Origin: Streptomyces sp. MP131-18
GTDB lineage: Bacteria; Actinomycetota; Actinomycetes; Streptomycetales; Streptomycetaceae
Assembly (NCBI RefSeq): GCF_001984575.1
Contig: NZ_LZNS01000001.1
Location: 5,421,933 to 5,485,932 of the forward strand
Direction: 5' to 3'
DNA: 64,000 nucleotides
The notes beneath the pieces are model-generated. The model saw nothing but the letters and a program-made list of their open reading frames with translations. It was not told the DNA's origin and searched no databases. The translations under genes and the position numbers were made by a program. This document shows, piece by piece, positions 35,787 to 45,498 of the stretch (its first letter is position 1; each line of letters starts with the position of its first letter).

Positions 35787-36336
35787 GATCAGGTAGTCGC
35801 TTCGGGCGTCCCTCTCCAGGCTGGCCAGCAGCGCGGCCGCACTGGCCGCGATGTCCCGCGCATCGACCCAGCCCAACTCGCCGTCACCGGCTGCGGTGCG
35901 GATCTCACCGGATCGATGGATGTGCTCGGCCAGTGGGTGGGGCGCAGGAAGTTCTGCATGAAGCCCGATGCACGGAGTACGAGGCCTCCGGGCTGAGCCT
36001 GAACCCGAGCGGCCAACTCGACAGCGCTGCGCGCGTTCGGCAGCACTATGGCCGAGCCGAGCATCACGAGGCGTTGGATTCCAGCCCGCTGCGTTTCGCG
36101 CAGGAACGGCTCGACCAGCGGCAGCGGATCCACGCTCTCCACTGGTGCAAGCAGGAATGCCCCATCCATTCCATCGAGCGCAGGTCCAAACGTGGTGGGG
36201 TCATCCCAGTCGAAACGGATAGCACAGGATCCGCTGCGGCCAGCCTCCGACTGGCGACCCAGGCCTGCACGCCGGCGTTGCGGAGCACTTGCACCAGCGT
36301 CCCTCCGGTCCCTCCGGTCACGAGTATTCGGGGCAT
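35739..36336 (-). pseudogene. NmrA-like NAD(P)-binding protein, frameshifted
   Basis: It starts at ATG 36336 after AAGGAG, sharing one base with the upstream stop. The first frame gives MPRILVTGGTGGTLVQVL (a shortened Rossmann loop). A shift near 36225 leads to IRFDWDDPTTFGPALDGMDG and AFLLAPVESVDPLPLVEPFL. A second shift near 35930 gives GELGWVDARDIAASAAALLA and YLITGPHGMSHPQ, the usual NmrA C-terminal motifs. At least two frameshifts and a shortened N-terminus make it inactive. Its 3' end abuts IS630 remnant B. Confidence 0.75.
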
Positions 36337-36743
36337 CAGTGCTCCTTGCTTTCGAGTGAGTCGATCAGCCCGGCGAGACCGCCGGCAGCGGCGGCCGCCG
36401 ACAGGGGGCTCCAGTAGTCCCGATACGGAGCGATCAGCCCGTCGCGGACCGTGAGAACCACGATGTAGTCCAGGCGACAGGGCTGTGAGGTGGCCACGGT
36501 CCGGCCGGTGGCCGCCCACTCCACCACGATGGTGTCCACGCCATCCGTGGGCCGAACGGTGAGCGCGACCACCTCCTTCAGGTCCATCAGGTCCGGATAG
36601 TGTGCGAGGTTGGCGCGTACCTCCTCACGCCCATGGAGAGCGCGAGGGGAAAGCCCGGCTGCGAAAGGGGATTCCGCGATTCCGTCCGGAGTCCACAGAT
36701 CAGCAACGGCATTCATATCCTTGGACAGAAGCAAGTTGATCAT
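36336..36743 (-). CDS. SnoaL-like / nuclear-transport-factor-2 fold protein
   Basis: 135 residues from ATG 36743. The pattern INLLLSKDMNAVADLWTPDG, then LHGREEVRANLAHYPDLMDL, DTIVVEWAATGR and IVVLTVRDGLIAPYRDYWSP is typical of SnoaL_2 proteins (small cyclases, isomerases or unassigned). The homologous region seems to begin about seven residues upstream (TPEDIFRH), where no start codon is available, so the true N-terminus was probably lost at the junction with the integrase remnant. It is coupled to the broken NmrA-like gene, a pairing common in actinomycetes. Confidence 0.7.
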   Translation of the reverse strand: MINLLLSKDMNAVADLWTPDGIAESPFAAGLSPRALHGREEVRANLAHYPDLMDLKEVVALTVRPTDGVDTIVVEWAATGRTVATSQPCRLDYIVVLTVRDGLIAPYRDYWSPLSAAAAAGGLAGLIDSLESKEH

Positions 36744-36769
36744 GTGGCGAAATATGTCCTCAGGTGTGC

Positions 36770-37293
36770 TGGAGAGTCCGGCTCGCGGCGGAAACCGGGG
36801 TGCAGCCCGGCGCAGCGGACCGCGTCCGGCGGCTCCGCCAGGAGATCGCCGAACTGGAAGCCCGCGGGGAACGTCTCCTGGACCAGCGCGCGGCCGGGGA
36901 GGACGACGGCGACCCCGCCACGACCGCGGCCTTCCGTAAAGGCATTCGGAAGCGCTTCGACGACCTCGAACGGACCCGTCGTGCCGCACAGGAAGGACTC
37001 GCGCACGCGCAGTCCGCCCGCCGTGCCCGGGCCGTGCAGGGCGACGCCACCAACCCTCCTGGACGCCCTTCCCCGGCTCGGCCCAGCGCGAGATCGACGA
37101 CGCCTTCCAGCTCCAGGCCCGCTACGACAACCGAGACCGAACCGTGAACATTCAGGTGACCATCGGTGGAGCCCTGGCCACCCGTGTGGCGGAGATCACC
37201 ACCGCGGCGGGGGTTTCGGCCGCCCCAGGGGTCGTCAACCAGCCCTCTGCATGGTGCCCCCGGCAGGACTCGAACCTGCGGCCAAGTGCTTAG
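36770..37293 (+). pseudogene. Large serine integrase, C-terminal remnant at tRNA-Arg
   Basis: One frame gives a coiled-coil stretch (RVRRLRQEIAELEARGERLL, then FRKGIRKRFDDLERTRRAAQ). A second gives TLLDALPRLGPA. A third gives REIDDAFQLQARYDNRDRTV then NIQVTIGGALATRVAEI and reads on through the antisense 3' half of the tRNA (WCPRQDSNLRPSA, stop 37291-37293). This order matches the C-terminal part of large serine recombinases. At least two frameshifts and no N-terminal catalytic domain mean it is dead. Termination inside a tRNA fits integration into that tRNA. Confidence 0.7.
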
Positions 37294-37327
37294 AAGGCAC
37301 CTGCTCTATCCACTGAGCTACGGGGGC
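37251..37327 (-). tRNA. tRNA-Arg(TCT), CCA encoded
   Basis: The minus strand folds as a cloverleaf: acceptor GCCCCCG with CGGGGGC, D-arm GCTC/GAGC, anticodon stem GGTGC/GCACT with loop CTTCTAA (anticodon TCT), and T-arm GCAGG-TTCGAGT-CCTGC. Discriminator A is followed by an encoded CCA. It would read AGA, a rare codon in such GC-rich genomes. Its 3' half overlaps the antisense end of a serine integrase remnant. Confidence 0.95.
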
Positions 37328-37576
37328 CGGTCATGGGCATGGCGTGGGACGGTGGCCCCTCAGTGACCTCGCCGCGCACAGGATAGAGCTTCGAGGGGTT
37401 CGTCCCGGTTGCTTCACGGCAACACCCACGTGTGGAGATCCAGTGAAGCAGCCCTGATAATCGCAGGCGAGTGCGATACGCGCAGCGATTTTGGTGGCCT
37501 CCGCGAGGGGTGTTGCGCACTCGTTATGCCGGAGCTGCGGCGCCGGGTGCCCGGTTTGAGGCGCGTTCGGCGGAAT
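37328..37576. other. Intergenic, promoter of tRNA-Arg and of the GTPase pair
   Basis: No gene is visible. It separates the accessory region from the core-like block. The open frame of the GTPase gene extends back to about 37409 but without typical protein content. Confidence 0.4.
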
Positions 37577-39205
37577 ATGCTTTTGAAACTGCTCGAAATT
37601 AGGCATTCTGCGCATGTGGCGATCTTGGACGCACGGCCCGAACTGCTGGACGCGCTGACCGTACTGCGGGAGCGTCTCGCTGCCGTGCGCTTCCCGCTGG
37701 AACTGCCGGGGGCCGAGCGCGCCAGGCGCTCGGCGGCGGAGCTGCTGGCCCAGCTCGACGGCTACCTGCTGCCGCGGCTGCGCCGGCCGGAGGCGCCGCT
37801 GCTCGCCGTCGTCGGGGGCTCGACCGGGGCGGGGAAGTCGACGCTCGTGAACTCGCTCGTCGGGCGGCGCGTCACCGAGGCCGGGGTGCTGCGGCCCACC
37901 ACCAGGATGCCCGTGCTCGTCTGCCACCCGGACGACCAGCGGTGGTTCGACGAGCGCCGCGTTCTGCCCCAGCTGGGCCGCGTGTGCGGCCCGCGGCAGG
38001 AGAGCGACGGGCAGACCGCGCTCTCCGTCGTCACCACCCGCGCCCTGCCCGCGGGGCTCGCCCTGCTGGACGCCCCGGACATCGATTCGCTGGTCGCGGG
38101 CAACCGCGACCTGGCAGCCGATCTCATCTGCGCCGCGGACATCTGGGTGCTCGTCACCACCGCCGCCCGCTACGCCGACGCCGTTCCCTGGCACCTGCTG
38201 CGCAGCGCGCAGGAGTACGACGTCACCCTCGCCACCGTGCTCGACCGGGTGCCGCACCAGATCGCCGCCGAGGTCTCGCGGCACTACGGGGCGCTCCTGG
38301 AACGGGCCGGGCTCGGGGCGGTGCCGCGGTTCACCGTTCCCGAACTCCCGGAGTCCGCGGGCAACTCGGGGCTCCTGCCCGCCACCGCCGTCGCCGGGCT
38401 GCGCGAGTGGCTCGGCCGCCGCGCCCAGGACCCGGAGGCGCGCGCCGTCGCCGCCGCGCGCACCGCCGCGGGGGCGCTGGCCTCGCTGCGCGGACGCGTC
38501 GCCGACCTCGCCGGGGGGTGCGCCGCCCAGTACGCGGCGGCCGTGCGCCTCGATCAGCGGCTGGCCGACGCCTACGCCGAGGCGGACCGCCGCGTGCGTG
38601 CCTGCCTGTCCGGCGGCGGGCTGCTGACCGGTCAGGCGCGGGCGCACTGGCTGGCGTTCCCCGAGGACGCCAGCGCCGAGGAACTGATGGACGCCCTCAC
38701 ACAGGCCCTGACGGGGCTGCTGGTCGAGGCGGTGTCCGCGGCCGACGAGCACACCGGCGCCGCCTGGCACCGCGAGCCGGGCGCCCCCGAGGGCGGCGAG
38801 GACTGCGCGGAGGCCGTCTCCGAGCGCACCGGCGTTCTCGTGCGGCGGCTGCGGCGCTGCCTGGAGGAGCTGGCCGAGGAGGCCAGGGCGGCCGTCGGGA
38901 CGGCGCGCGGCGAGCCGGGCGACGAGGGCGAGACCGCCGCGCTGCTCGCGGCCGCCCTGCTGGGCGGCAAGACCGGCGGCGTCGCGCAGCAGTCGCTGGC
39001 CGGCATCCTCGGCTCCCGGCACGCGGCCCGGCTGAAGGACCAGGGGGCCGCCGAGCTGCGCCGGTGCGTGGACCGGGTGCTGACGGCGGAACGGCTGCGG
39101 CGCGGCGCGACGCTGCACCGGCTGGCGATCACCGCGGAACCGCAGGTCGAGCTGATCGCCGCGCTGTCGTCCGTGACCGAACTGTCGTCCGCGACCGATC
39201 GATGA
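37577..39205 (+). CDS. Dynamin-like/Era-like GTPase, first of a pair
   Basis: 542 residues from ATG 37577; GTG 37617 is also possible because conserved sequence begins at VAILDARPELLDAL. P-loop GGSTGAGKSTL (G1) is followed by a conserved RPTTRMPVL (G2 region) and LLDAPDID (G3). The C-terminal two thirds are helical. No membrane segment is seen. It precedes a second GTPase by 11 bp. Paired dynamin-like proteins of this kind stabilise FtsZ rings during Streptomyces sporulation (DynA/DynB); whether this pair is orthologous needs alignment. Confidence 0.85.
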   Translation: MLLKLLEIRHSAHVAILDARPELLDALTVLRERLAAVRFPLELPGAERARRSAAELLAQLDGYLLPRLRRPEAPLLAVVGGSTGAGKSTLVNSLVGRRVTEAGVLRPTTRMPVLVCHPDDQRWFDERRVLPQLGRVCGPRQESDGQTALSVVTTRALPAGLALLDAPDIDSLVAGNRDLAADLICAADIWVLVTTAARYADAVPWHLLRSAQEYDVTLATVLDRVPHQIAAEVSRHYGALLERAGLGAVPRFTVPELPESAGNSGLLPATAVAGLREWLGRRAQDPEARAVAAARTAAGALASLRGRVADLAGGCAAQYAAAVRLDQRLADAYAEADRRVRACLSGGGLLTGQARAHWLAFPEDASAEELMDALTQALTGLLVEAVSAADEHTGAAWHREPGAPEGGEDCAEAVSERTGVLVRRLRRCLEELAEEARAAVGTARGEPGDEGETAALLAAALLGGKTGGVAQQSLAGILGSRHAARLKDQGAAELRRCVDRVLTAERLRRGATLHRLAITAEPQVELIAALSSVTELSSATDR

Positions 39206-39216
39206 GGAGACAAGCC

Positions 39217-40869
39217 ATGGCGGAGACGGAAACGGTGACAGGGGACGACGGTGCGCTGCGCGTCCGGCTCGGCGCGCTGCGGGAGTTGGTCGGGCTCTCC
39301 CGTACCCGGCTCGACGACGACGTGCTGGCCGAGGCCGGCCGGGTGCTCGACGAGGCGTCCGCGCGCGAACGGCTGCCCAGGACGTACACCACGGTCGCCA
39401 TCGCGGGGGCGACCGGCAGCGGCAAGTCGACATTGTTCAACGCGCTGGCGGGCGCCCAGCTCTCCGAGGCGGGCGTGCGCCGCCCCACGACCGCGACCGC
39501 CGTGTCCTGCACCTGGGACGCCGGGCGCGAACAGGGCCCCGACGGCCTGCTCGAACGGCTCGGCATCCCGGCCAGGGCCCGCCGCAGGGCGCACGTCGTC
39601 GACACCGGCCTGCGCGGGCTGATCCTCCTTGACCTGCCCGACCACGACTCGGTGGACACCGCGCACCGGGATCAGGTGGACCGGCTGCTGGCCCTGGTGG
39701 ACGCCGTCATCTGGGTCGTCGACCCGGAGAAGTACGCGGATGCCGTGCTGCACGAGCGCTACCTGCGGGCGTTCGCCGGACACGCCGACGTGTCGCTGAT
39801 CGTGCTCAACCAGACGGACCGGCTCTCCGGCGAGGCCGTGGACGCGGTCCTCGACGACCTGCGGCGGCTGCTCGACGAACGCGGCGTCGCCCTCGGCGAG
39901 CACGGCGAGCCGGGCGCCGGGGTGCTGGCCGTCTCCGCGCTCACCGGTGACGGCGTCGCCGAACTGCGCCGCCAGGTGGGGGAGCTGGTCACCGCCAGGA
40001 CGGCGGCCGGGCGGCGCCTCGCGGCGGACGTGGACGGCGTGGCGCGCCGCCTGGGCCCGGTGTACATCGCCGACGCCGCCGAGGCGCCGCCCGGGCTGAC
40101 CGCGCACGCCAGGGAGGACTTCGAGGACGGCCTCGCCGTCGCCGTCGGCGCCCAGGCCGGTGGCCAGGCAGCGGAACGCGGCTGGCTGCGCCGCGCCGAC
40201 CGGGCCTGCGGCACGCCGTGGGGGCAGGTGCTGCGGCGGCTCGCCGCGCACCAGGCCGAACGCCGCGGCGAGCCGCCGGCGCTCGCCGCGAAACGGCTGC
40301 GCGCCGCGGGCCCGCCGGTGGTGGCCAGGGCCCAGGTGGAGCAGGCGGTGCGGCAACTGGCGGCGGACGCGTCGGAGGGGCTGCCCGAGCCGTGGGCCAA
40401 AGCGGTGCGGGACGCGGCGGGGCACGGCGCGGCGGGCCTGCCGAGGGCGCTGGAGAGCGCGCTGGAGGCGAACCCGGCGGCGCCCCAGCCCCGTCCGCGC
40501 TGGTGGTCGGCCGCCGCGGCCGGGCAGGCGGTGCTGCTGGCCGCCCAGTTCCTCGGGCTCTGCTGGCTGGTGACCGCGTTCGTCGGGCAGCCGGTCGTGG
40601 GCCGCTGGCTGCCGCTCGCCCTGCTGCTCGGCGGCTCGGTCGGCGGGCCGCTGCTCGCCTGGGGCTGCCGCATCGCGGCCCGCGGACCGGCGCGTGCCTG
40701 GGGGCAGCAGGAGGAGTGGCGGCTGCGGCGGCTCGCGGCGGACCGCGGGCACAGTCAGGTGCTCGAACCGGTGGCCGCGGAACTCCTGCGCTACCGCGAG
40801 GTGCGCGAACGGTACGTCATCGCGGCGTCCGCGGACGGGGGAACAGGGGTGTCCGTGCCCATCGGCTGA
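39217..40869 (+). CDS. Dynamin-like GTPase with C-terminal membrane hairpin
   Basis: 550 residues; ATG 39217 after GAGGAGA. G1 is AGATGSGKSTLFNAL, G2 region RRPTTATAV, G3 LLDLPDHD and G4 LNQTD. Two hydrophobic segments near residues 435-475 (AGQAVLLAAQFLGLCWLV and WLPLALLLGGSVGGPLLAWG) form a likely membrane hairpin. It is co-transcribed with the upstream GTPase, so the two probably act together at the membrane. This is the YfjP-type GTPase/dynamin-like architecture known from Streptomyces. Confidence 0.87.
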   Translation: MAETETVTGDDGALRVRLGALRELVGLSRTRLDDDVLAEAGRVLDEASARERLPRTYTTVAIAGATGSGKSTLFNALAGAQLSEAGVRRPTTATAVSCTWDAGREQGPDGLLERLGIPARARRRAHVVDTGLRGLILLDLPDHDSVDTAHRDQVDRLLALVDAVIWVVDPEKYADAVLHERYLRAFAGHADVSLIVLNQTDRLSGEAVDAVLDDLRRLLDERGVALGEHGEPGAGVLAVSALTGDGVAELRRQVGELVTARTAAGRRLAADVDGVARRLGPVYIADAAEAPPGLTAHAREDFEDGLAVAVGAQAGGQAAERGWLRRADRACGTPWGQVLRRLAAHQAERRGEPPALAAKRLRAAGPPVVARAQVEQAVRQLAADASEGLPEPWAKAVRDAAGHGAAGLPRALESALEANPAAPQPRPRWWSAAAAGQAVLLAAQFLGLCWLVTAFVGQPVVGRWLPLALLLGGSVGGPLLAWGCRIAARGPARAWGQQEEWRLRRLAADRGHSQVLEPVAAELLRYREVRERYVIAASADGGTGVSVPIG

Positions 40870-41059
40870 TACCCGGCATGTCCGGCCAGCAACGGCACCG
40901 CAAGGTAACGATTCGCCCTCGGAATGTGTAAGTCGGGGGCCCGGTGGGGACATTGCCACTTTGCCTCTCTACGATCCCCGTACGCACGGGGATGTTGATG
41001 AGCGTGCGGCCGTTCGAGACGGCTGCTGCGCCCTGTGATTCCGTGGAGGGGACTTTCAC

Positions 41060-42472
41060 ATGATTTCTGCGCCCAGGCGGGTCGCCCCCCGCCTTGCGGC
41101 CACCGCCGTCGCCACCGGCCTGATCGCGGCCGGCGTGGCCGCGACCGCCGGTCCTGCGGTCGCGGACGAGAACCCGCGCAGTGGCGGCGCCACCGCGACC
41201 CTGGACGGCCTCGAGGTCAGCGACCGGGTCGAGGTCACTCACGACGGCAGGACCGAGACCTACGGGGCCGGCCTGTTCTACCTGACCGCCGAGGACGGCG
41301 GCCAGCTGAAGACGTACTGCATCGACTTCGCCACCGGAGCCCAGGACGGCGCCCGTTACAAGGAAACGGGCTGGGAGTCCTCCACGCTGCACGGGAACCC
41401 GGACGCCGGCAAGATCAACTGGATTCTCCAGAACTCCTACCCGGTGATCGACGACCTCAACGCGCTGGCCGACCAGGCCGGTGCCGAGTCGCTCACCGCC
41501 GAGCAGGCCGCGGCCGGTACCCAGGCGGCGATCTGGGAGTTCTCCGACGGCGTCGAGGCCGTTCCGGAGAACGAGAACGCCCGCATCCTCGCCGACTGGC
41601 TCGCCGGGAACGCCGCCGACATCGCCGAGCCGGGCGCCTCGCTCGAACTCAACCCGCCGCAGGTCTCCGGTCAGCCCGGCGAGATCGTCGGCCCGGTGAC
41701 CGTCAGCACCAGCGCGGACGCCGTCACCGTCGCCCCCGACACGGCCGCGGCCGAGCAGGGCGTGACCATCGTCGACGTCAACGGCGAGTACATCACCGAG
41801 GACCAGGCGGTCACCGACGGCACCGAGCTGTACTTCTCGGTGCCCGCGGACGCCGCGGACGGCGTGGCCGGGCTGACCGCCACCGCCACCTCGCAGGTGC
41901 CCGTCGGACGTGCCTTCACCGGCATCGACACCCGCACCCAGACCATGATCCTGGCCGGCTCCTCCGAGTCGTCCGTCAGCGCTTCCGCCTCGGTGAACTG
42001 GGCCGCCCCCGGCCAGCCCTCCGTCGCGGTGAACGCGGTCGAGAAGTGCACCGAGGGCGGGGTGGAGGTCACCGCGAGCAACACCGGTGACGTTCCGTTC
42101 ACCTTCGAGCTGGACGGCGAGCAGTACGAGGTCGCCCCCGGCGAGTCCACCCCGATCGTCGTCCCGGTCGAGAACGGCCAGGAGTACGAGATCACGATCG
42201 CCAACCCCGTCGAGGGCGAGGAGGACTGGGTCTTCACCGGGGTCCTGGACTGCGAGACCGGCGATGACGGCGGTCAGGAGCCGATCGACGAGAACGAGCC
42301 CGCTCCGGCCAGCACCGGTGGCGCGGGTGACGACGGCGCCGACCTGGCCGAGACCGGCAGCAGCACCAACCCGGGCATGATCGCGGGCATCGCGGTCGTC
42401 CTGCTGCTCGTCGGCGGCGGCGCGGTGTTCTTCATCCGCCGCAGGTCCGCGGGCGCCACCGCGCAGGACTGA
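41060..42472 (+). CDS. Cell-wall-anchored TQXA-domain protein with LAETG sortase signal
   Basis: 470 residues after GGAGGGG. Signal peptide 1-36 (cut near ATAGPAVA-DE). The thioester (TQXA) domain contains Cys in KTYCIDFATG and Gln in AAGTQAAIWEFSDG; such pairs form an internal Cys-Gln thioester that can bind covalently to surfaces or hosts. Beta-rich repeats follow, then LAETG, a hydrophobic helix and RRR. LAxTG is the class E sortase motif of Streptomyces, as in chaplins. Likely an aerial-hypha or spore surface adhesin. Confidence 0.92.
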   Translation: MISAPRRVAPRLAATAVATGLIAAGVAATAGPAVADENPRSGGATATLDGLEVSDRVEVTHDGRTETYGAGLFYLTAEDGGQLKTYCIDFATGAQDGARYKETGWESSTLHGNPDAGKINWILQNSYPVIDDLNALADQAGAESLTAEQAAAGTQAAIWEFSDGVEAVPENENARILADWLAGNAADIAEPGASLELNPPQVSGQPGEIVGPVTVSTSADAVTVAPDTAAAEQGVTIVDVNGEYITEDQAVTDGTELYFSVPADAADGVAGLTATATSQVPVGRAFTGIDTRTQTMILAGSSESSVSASASVNWAAPGQPSVAVNAVEKCTEGGVEVTASNTGDVPFTFELDGEQYEVAPGESTPIVVPVENGQEYEITIANPVEGEEDWVFTGVLDCETGDDGGQEPIDENEPAPASTGGAGDDGADLAETGSSTNPGMIAGIAVVLLLVGGGAVFFIRRRSAGATAQD

Positions 42473-42515
42473 GCACCACACGCCGGGCGGCTGCGGCCGC
42501 ACCGTTGAACGCACA

Positions 42516-42541
42516 GGGGCGGGCCCGCACGGGCCCGCCCC
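42516..42541 (+). terminator. Terminator after the LAETG protein
   Basis: GGGGCGGGCCCG and CGGGCCCGCCCC form a near-perfect hairpin 44 bp after the stop, followed by TT. It separates this gene from ettA downstream. Confidence 0.75.
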
Positions 42542-42694
42542 TTCGCGTGCCCCGCCGCGCCCGCCGCCCCCGCGGCCCCCGCGCGCCTGCCGGAGCGGAG
42601 GCCGCCGGTTTCCGCCGCGGCAGGGGGATGCGGCAGGATGGGAGCACACGTGCCCGATGCCTGACCCACTGACTGATCTGCCGGACGGTTTCTC

Positions 42695-44359
<1,665 letters not shown>

Positions 44360-44365
44360 GGGACC

Positions 44366-44794
44366 GTGCGGCACGTGTTCCGGTGCGCACTGCGCTGGTC
44401 GGACATGGATTCCTTCGGGCACGTCAACAACGTCGTCTTCCTGCGGTACTTGGAGGAGGCACGGATCGACTTCATGTTCCGGCTGGCGCGGCAGGCCGCC
44501 TCCGGCGCGTTCACCGGCGGGTCGGTCGTGGCGCGGCACGAGATCGACTACCTGCGCCCGCTGGTGCACCGGCACGAGCCGCTGACGGTCGAGACCTGGA
44601 TCACCAAGATCGGCGGCGCCTCGGCCACGGTCGCCTACGAGATCAAGGACGACGAGACGCTGTACGCCCGTGCCGCCACCGTCGTCGTGCCCTACGACCT
44701 GGAGCGGGCCCGGCCGCGGCGGCTGAGTGCCGAGGAGCGGACCTTCCTGGAGGTCTACCTCGACGACGAGGCGGGGGGCACAGCCTGCGCATGA
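44366..44794 (+). CDS. Hotdog-fold acyl-CoA thioesterase
   Basis: 142 residues from GTG 44366, 6 bp after ettA. The 4HBT-type motif RWSDMDSFGHVNNVVFLRYL includes the catalytic Asp, and EEARIDFMF follows. Typical of YbgC/FadM-like acyl-CoA thioesterases that hydrolyse cytoplasmic acyl-CoAs. It overlaps the next gene by ATGA. Co-transcription with ettA is likely and is common in Streptomyces. Confidence 0.9.
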   Translation: MRHVFRCALRWSDMDSFGHVNNVVFLRYLEEARIDFMFRLARQAASGAFTGGSVVARHEIDYLRPLVHRHEPLTVETWITKIGGASATVAYEIKDDETLYARAATVVVPYDLERARPRRLSAEERTFLEVYLDDEAGGTACA

Positions 44795-45447
44795 CCGGCC
44801 ACCGGATGATCCTCGCCGCCCGGGACGAGGCGGCGGACCTCGCCGCGTTCCTCGGCCGCCAGCTGCGCTGGGACAAGACCGCGGTGGCGCGGCTCCAGGC
44901 GGACGGCGAGGTGGTGGCCGTCTTCACCAGGCCCGCGCGGTTCGACGTGCTCGCGGTGCGGCCGTGCCGCCTGGGCGAGCCCGCCGAGCTGGACGTGACG
45001 GTCGCGGTCGGCGCGCTGCTCGAAACCATCGACGAGGAACGGGGCGTGCTGACCGTTCCCGAGCCGGTGACGGGCCCTGCGTGGGCCGGGCTGCTGCCGC
45101 CGCGCGGCGGCTGGCGCCCGGTGGCCGAGCTGCCGCACGAGCAGGTGCGCCGGGCGGCGGCGGCCGTCGTCGCCGAGTTCAGGGCCAGGACCGAGGAGCT
45201 GGCGTCGGCGGACCGCACGCGGGCCGCGCTCGACGCCATCGCCGAGGAGATCTGGTCCCGCACGCTGCCCGGCACCCCGCTGCCGCTGCGCGCCGTGCAC
45301 GCCGCCCACGCGCTGGGCTTCCTGCGCGCCCCGGCGCCCGTCACGCTGCTGGACGGCGGCGCGTGGCTGCGGATGCGCACCCCGCTCGGCTCGATGGCGG
45401 CCCGGCGCGGCGGGCGCCTGCCCGGCCTCGGCGTCACGCCCCTGTGA
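44791..45447 (+). CDS. Conserved actinobacterial hypothetical protein
   Basis: 218 residues, start overlapping the thioesterase stop by 4 bp. No catalytic motif is recognised. Noticeable are the N-terminal AARDEAADLAAFLGRQLRW, a central PPRGGWRPVAELP and a Gly/Arg-rich C-terminus (GSMAARRGGRLPGLG). No signal peptide or membrane segment. Its constant place behind the thioesterase suggests a linked role, but the function is unknown. Confidence 0.8.
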   Translation: MTGHRMILAARDEAADLAAFLGRQLRWDKTAVARLQADGEVVAVFTRPARFDVLAVRPCRLGEPAELDVTVAVGALLETIDEERGVLTVPEPVTGPAWAGLLPPRGGWRPVAELPHEQVRRAAAAVVAEFRARTEELASADRTRAALDAIAEEIWSRTLPGTPLPLRAVHAAHALGFLRAPAPVTLLDGGAWLRMRTPLGSMAARRGGRLPGLGVTPL

Positions 45448-45498
45448 TCGTGCCCGCCCTCGGCCTCACCGGCACCACGCCGCACCCCGCCGGCCTCT

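Noticed and set aside
17817..37293. Treating all frameshifts as sequencing errors
   Set aside because: They are concentrated in the accessory region together with truncations and IS scraps, while 37.5-64 kb shows none. Individual cases could still be errors.
37942..40869. Alternative long plus frame over both GTPase genes
   Set aside because: Arg-rich out-of-frame translation until it joins the true second GTPase; the GTPase frames carry all G motifs.
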